DNA of 64,000 nt from the NCBI RefSeq assembly GCF_004364165.1, contig NZ_SOAY01000012.1:62001-126000 (forward strand). The letters are read 5' to 3'. The notes beneath the pieces were generated by a model. The model was not told where the DNA came from. It ran no database searches and saw nothing but the letters and a program-made list of their open reading frames with translations. Below are positions 63,223 to 64,000 of this stretch, piece after piece (within the stretch, counting starts at the first letter, position 1; every line of letters begins with the position of its first letter). The DNA is from Maribacter spongiicola. GTDB taxonomy: Bacteria > Bacteroidota > Bacteroidia > Flavobacteriales > Flavobacteriaceae. Made by a program: the position numbers and the translations under genes.

Positions 63223-63260
63223 TTAGAAAACTACTTTAGACACCTTCTAAAAATAAAAAA

Positions 63261-64000
63261 ATGTCGAAAAAATCTGTTTTAATTCTTTGCGGTGGCGGAC
63301 CTGCACCTGGTATAAATACCGTAATCAGTACCGTGGCAAAGGCTTTCTTAAAAGATAATTATCGAGTTTTAGGTTTGCATGAAGGTTTTAAAGGAATTTT
63401 TGATGAAAATCCGCAAATCAAGGAATTCGATTTTTTCCATGCCGATAGGATTTTCAGTAGAGGTGGCTCAACATTAATAATGAGCCGTTTTAAACCTAAA
63501 AACGAAAAACTAAACACTAACCTGTTTATTGATAATAATGTAAAACTGTTGGTAAGTATTGGTGGTGACGACACTGCTTCTACTGCCAACAGAATTACTG
63601 GGTTTTTAAAGAAAGAAGGTATTTCAATTGCTAACATTCACGTACCTAAAACTATTGATAACGATTTACCGTTACCAGATAGAAACCCAACATTTGGGTT
63701 CCATTCTGCAAAAGATGAAGGTGTTCGTATTGGTAATACAACCTATGAAGATGCTCGTACCAGTCAAAACTGGTTTGTAATGTCTACCATGGGTCGTTCT
63801 GCAGGGCATTTAGCATTTGGTATTGCAGCTAGCTGCCACTACCCTATGATGATTATACCAGAAATGTTTGACCGCACTTCTATCACTTTTGATAAGGTAG
63901 TTAGAATGGTCATTTCTTCAATGATCAAACGTAAAATTGAAAATATCAACTACGGTGTAGCATTAATTAGTGAAGGGGTTTTTCATAATATGCCAGACTC
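63261..64000 (+). CDS. pfkA: Phosphofructokinase, PPi-type active site, C-terminus cut by window edge
   Basis: I translated the frame from ATG 63261: MSKKSVLILCGGGPAPGIN, then IGGDDTAST, VPKTIDNDLPLP and STMGRSAGHLAFG, which identify a 6-phosphofructokinase. ATP-dependent enzymes have GGDG at 101-104 and PGTIDND; this one has D104 and K130, the residues that favour pyrophosphate over ATP. About 246 codons are visible and the frame is open to the window end. It lies 38 bp after kdgK, probably in its operon. A glycolytic or gluconeogenic enzyme here would link triose phosphate from KDPG cleavage to hexose phosphate. Confidence 0.9.
   Translation, partial: MSKKSVLILCGGGPAPGINTVISTVAKAFLKDNYRVLGLHEGFKGIFDENPQIKEFDFFHADRIFSRGGSTLIMSRFKPKNEKLNTNLFIDNNVKLLVSIGGDDTASTANRITGFLKKEGISIANIHVPKTIDNDLPLPDRNPTFGFHSAKDEGVRIGNTTYEDARTSQNWFVMSTMGRSAGHLAFGIAASCHYPMMIIPEMFDRTSITFDKVVRMVISSMIKRKIENINYGVALISEGVFHNMPD

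Noticed and set aside
1-64000. CRISPR arrays, rRNA operons and insertion sequences
   Set aside because: I saw no regularly spaced repeat arrays, no rRNA-like sequence and no transposase-like frame with terminal inverted repeats.

Overview
The window reads as low-GC chromosomal DNA from a marine member of the Flavobacteriaceae (Bacteroidetes). Supporting signs are SusC/SusD/SusE outer-membrane systems, promoters of the TTTG - 19 bp - TAnnTTTG type, a Bacteroidetes-style tyrosine integrase with CTnDOT-like Mob genes, BLUF photoreceptors and a large alginate-degradation cluster. Species cannot be assigned from the sequence alone.

Region 1 (1 to about 10.9 kb) is the right end of an integrative conjugative element. 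It carries a truncated ArdA-type antirestriction gene, small element genes, a VirD4/TraG coupling protein, a MOB relaxase with its accessory protein, an HTH/excisionase-like protein, one exported cargo protein and a tyrosine recombinase. The recombinase lies next to the 3' half of a tRNA-Met gene, which is the attachment site. The intact tRNA should sit at the other end of the element, left of the window.

Region 2 (11 to 27 kb) is a DNA-damage and sensing block. It holds a BLUF protein; a umuDC pair whose UmuD has lost its Ser-Lys dyad; Ku and LigD for end joining; a response regulator with a multi-PAS kinase; a UvrD-like helicase paired with a protein that joins a degenerate exonuclease to a GIY-YIG nuclease; and an RsbQ-like hydrolase in an operon with a PAS histidine kinase.

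Region 3 (27 to 40 kb) is a starch/maltodextrin locus on the minus strand: SusC, SusD, SusE, a surface GH13 amylase carrying SusE-like modules, a membrane-spanning AraC regulator with periplasmic starch-binding-like domains, and a SusA-like periplasmic GH13. A decayed tRNA 3' end lies beyond susC.

Region 4 (40 to 46.4 kb) holds topoisomerase III, a DsrE-like exported protein, a response regulator, a second BLUF protein, a small lipoprotein and a peroxiredoxin.

Region 5 (46.4 to 64 kb) is the alginate catabolic cluster. Two PL6 lyases, a PL7 and a PL17 lyase break alginate to unsaturated monouronate. KdgF opens this to DEH, an MFS permease imports uronate products, an SDR reduces DEH to KDG and KdgK phosphorylates KDG. 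A phosphofructokinase with PPi-type active-site residues follows. A FadR/GntR regulator appears to act through phased TTGGTnAACCAA palindromes at four promoters. A LacI regulator appears to act on two inverted GTTTAATCGATTAACC sites before kdgK. A divergent pair (TIM-barrel isomerase, RraA-family aldolase) shares the first operator. A 1.1 kb gap holds an apparent Nramp transporter relic and an orphan promoter with a triple operator.
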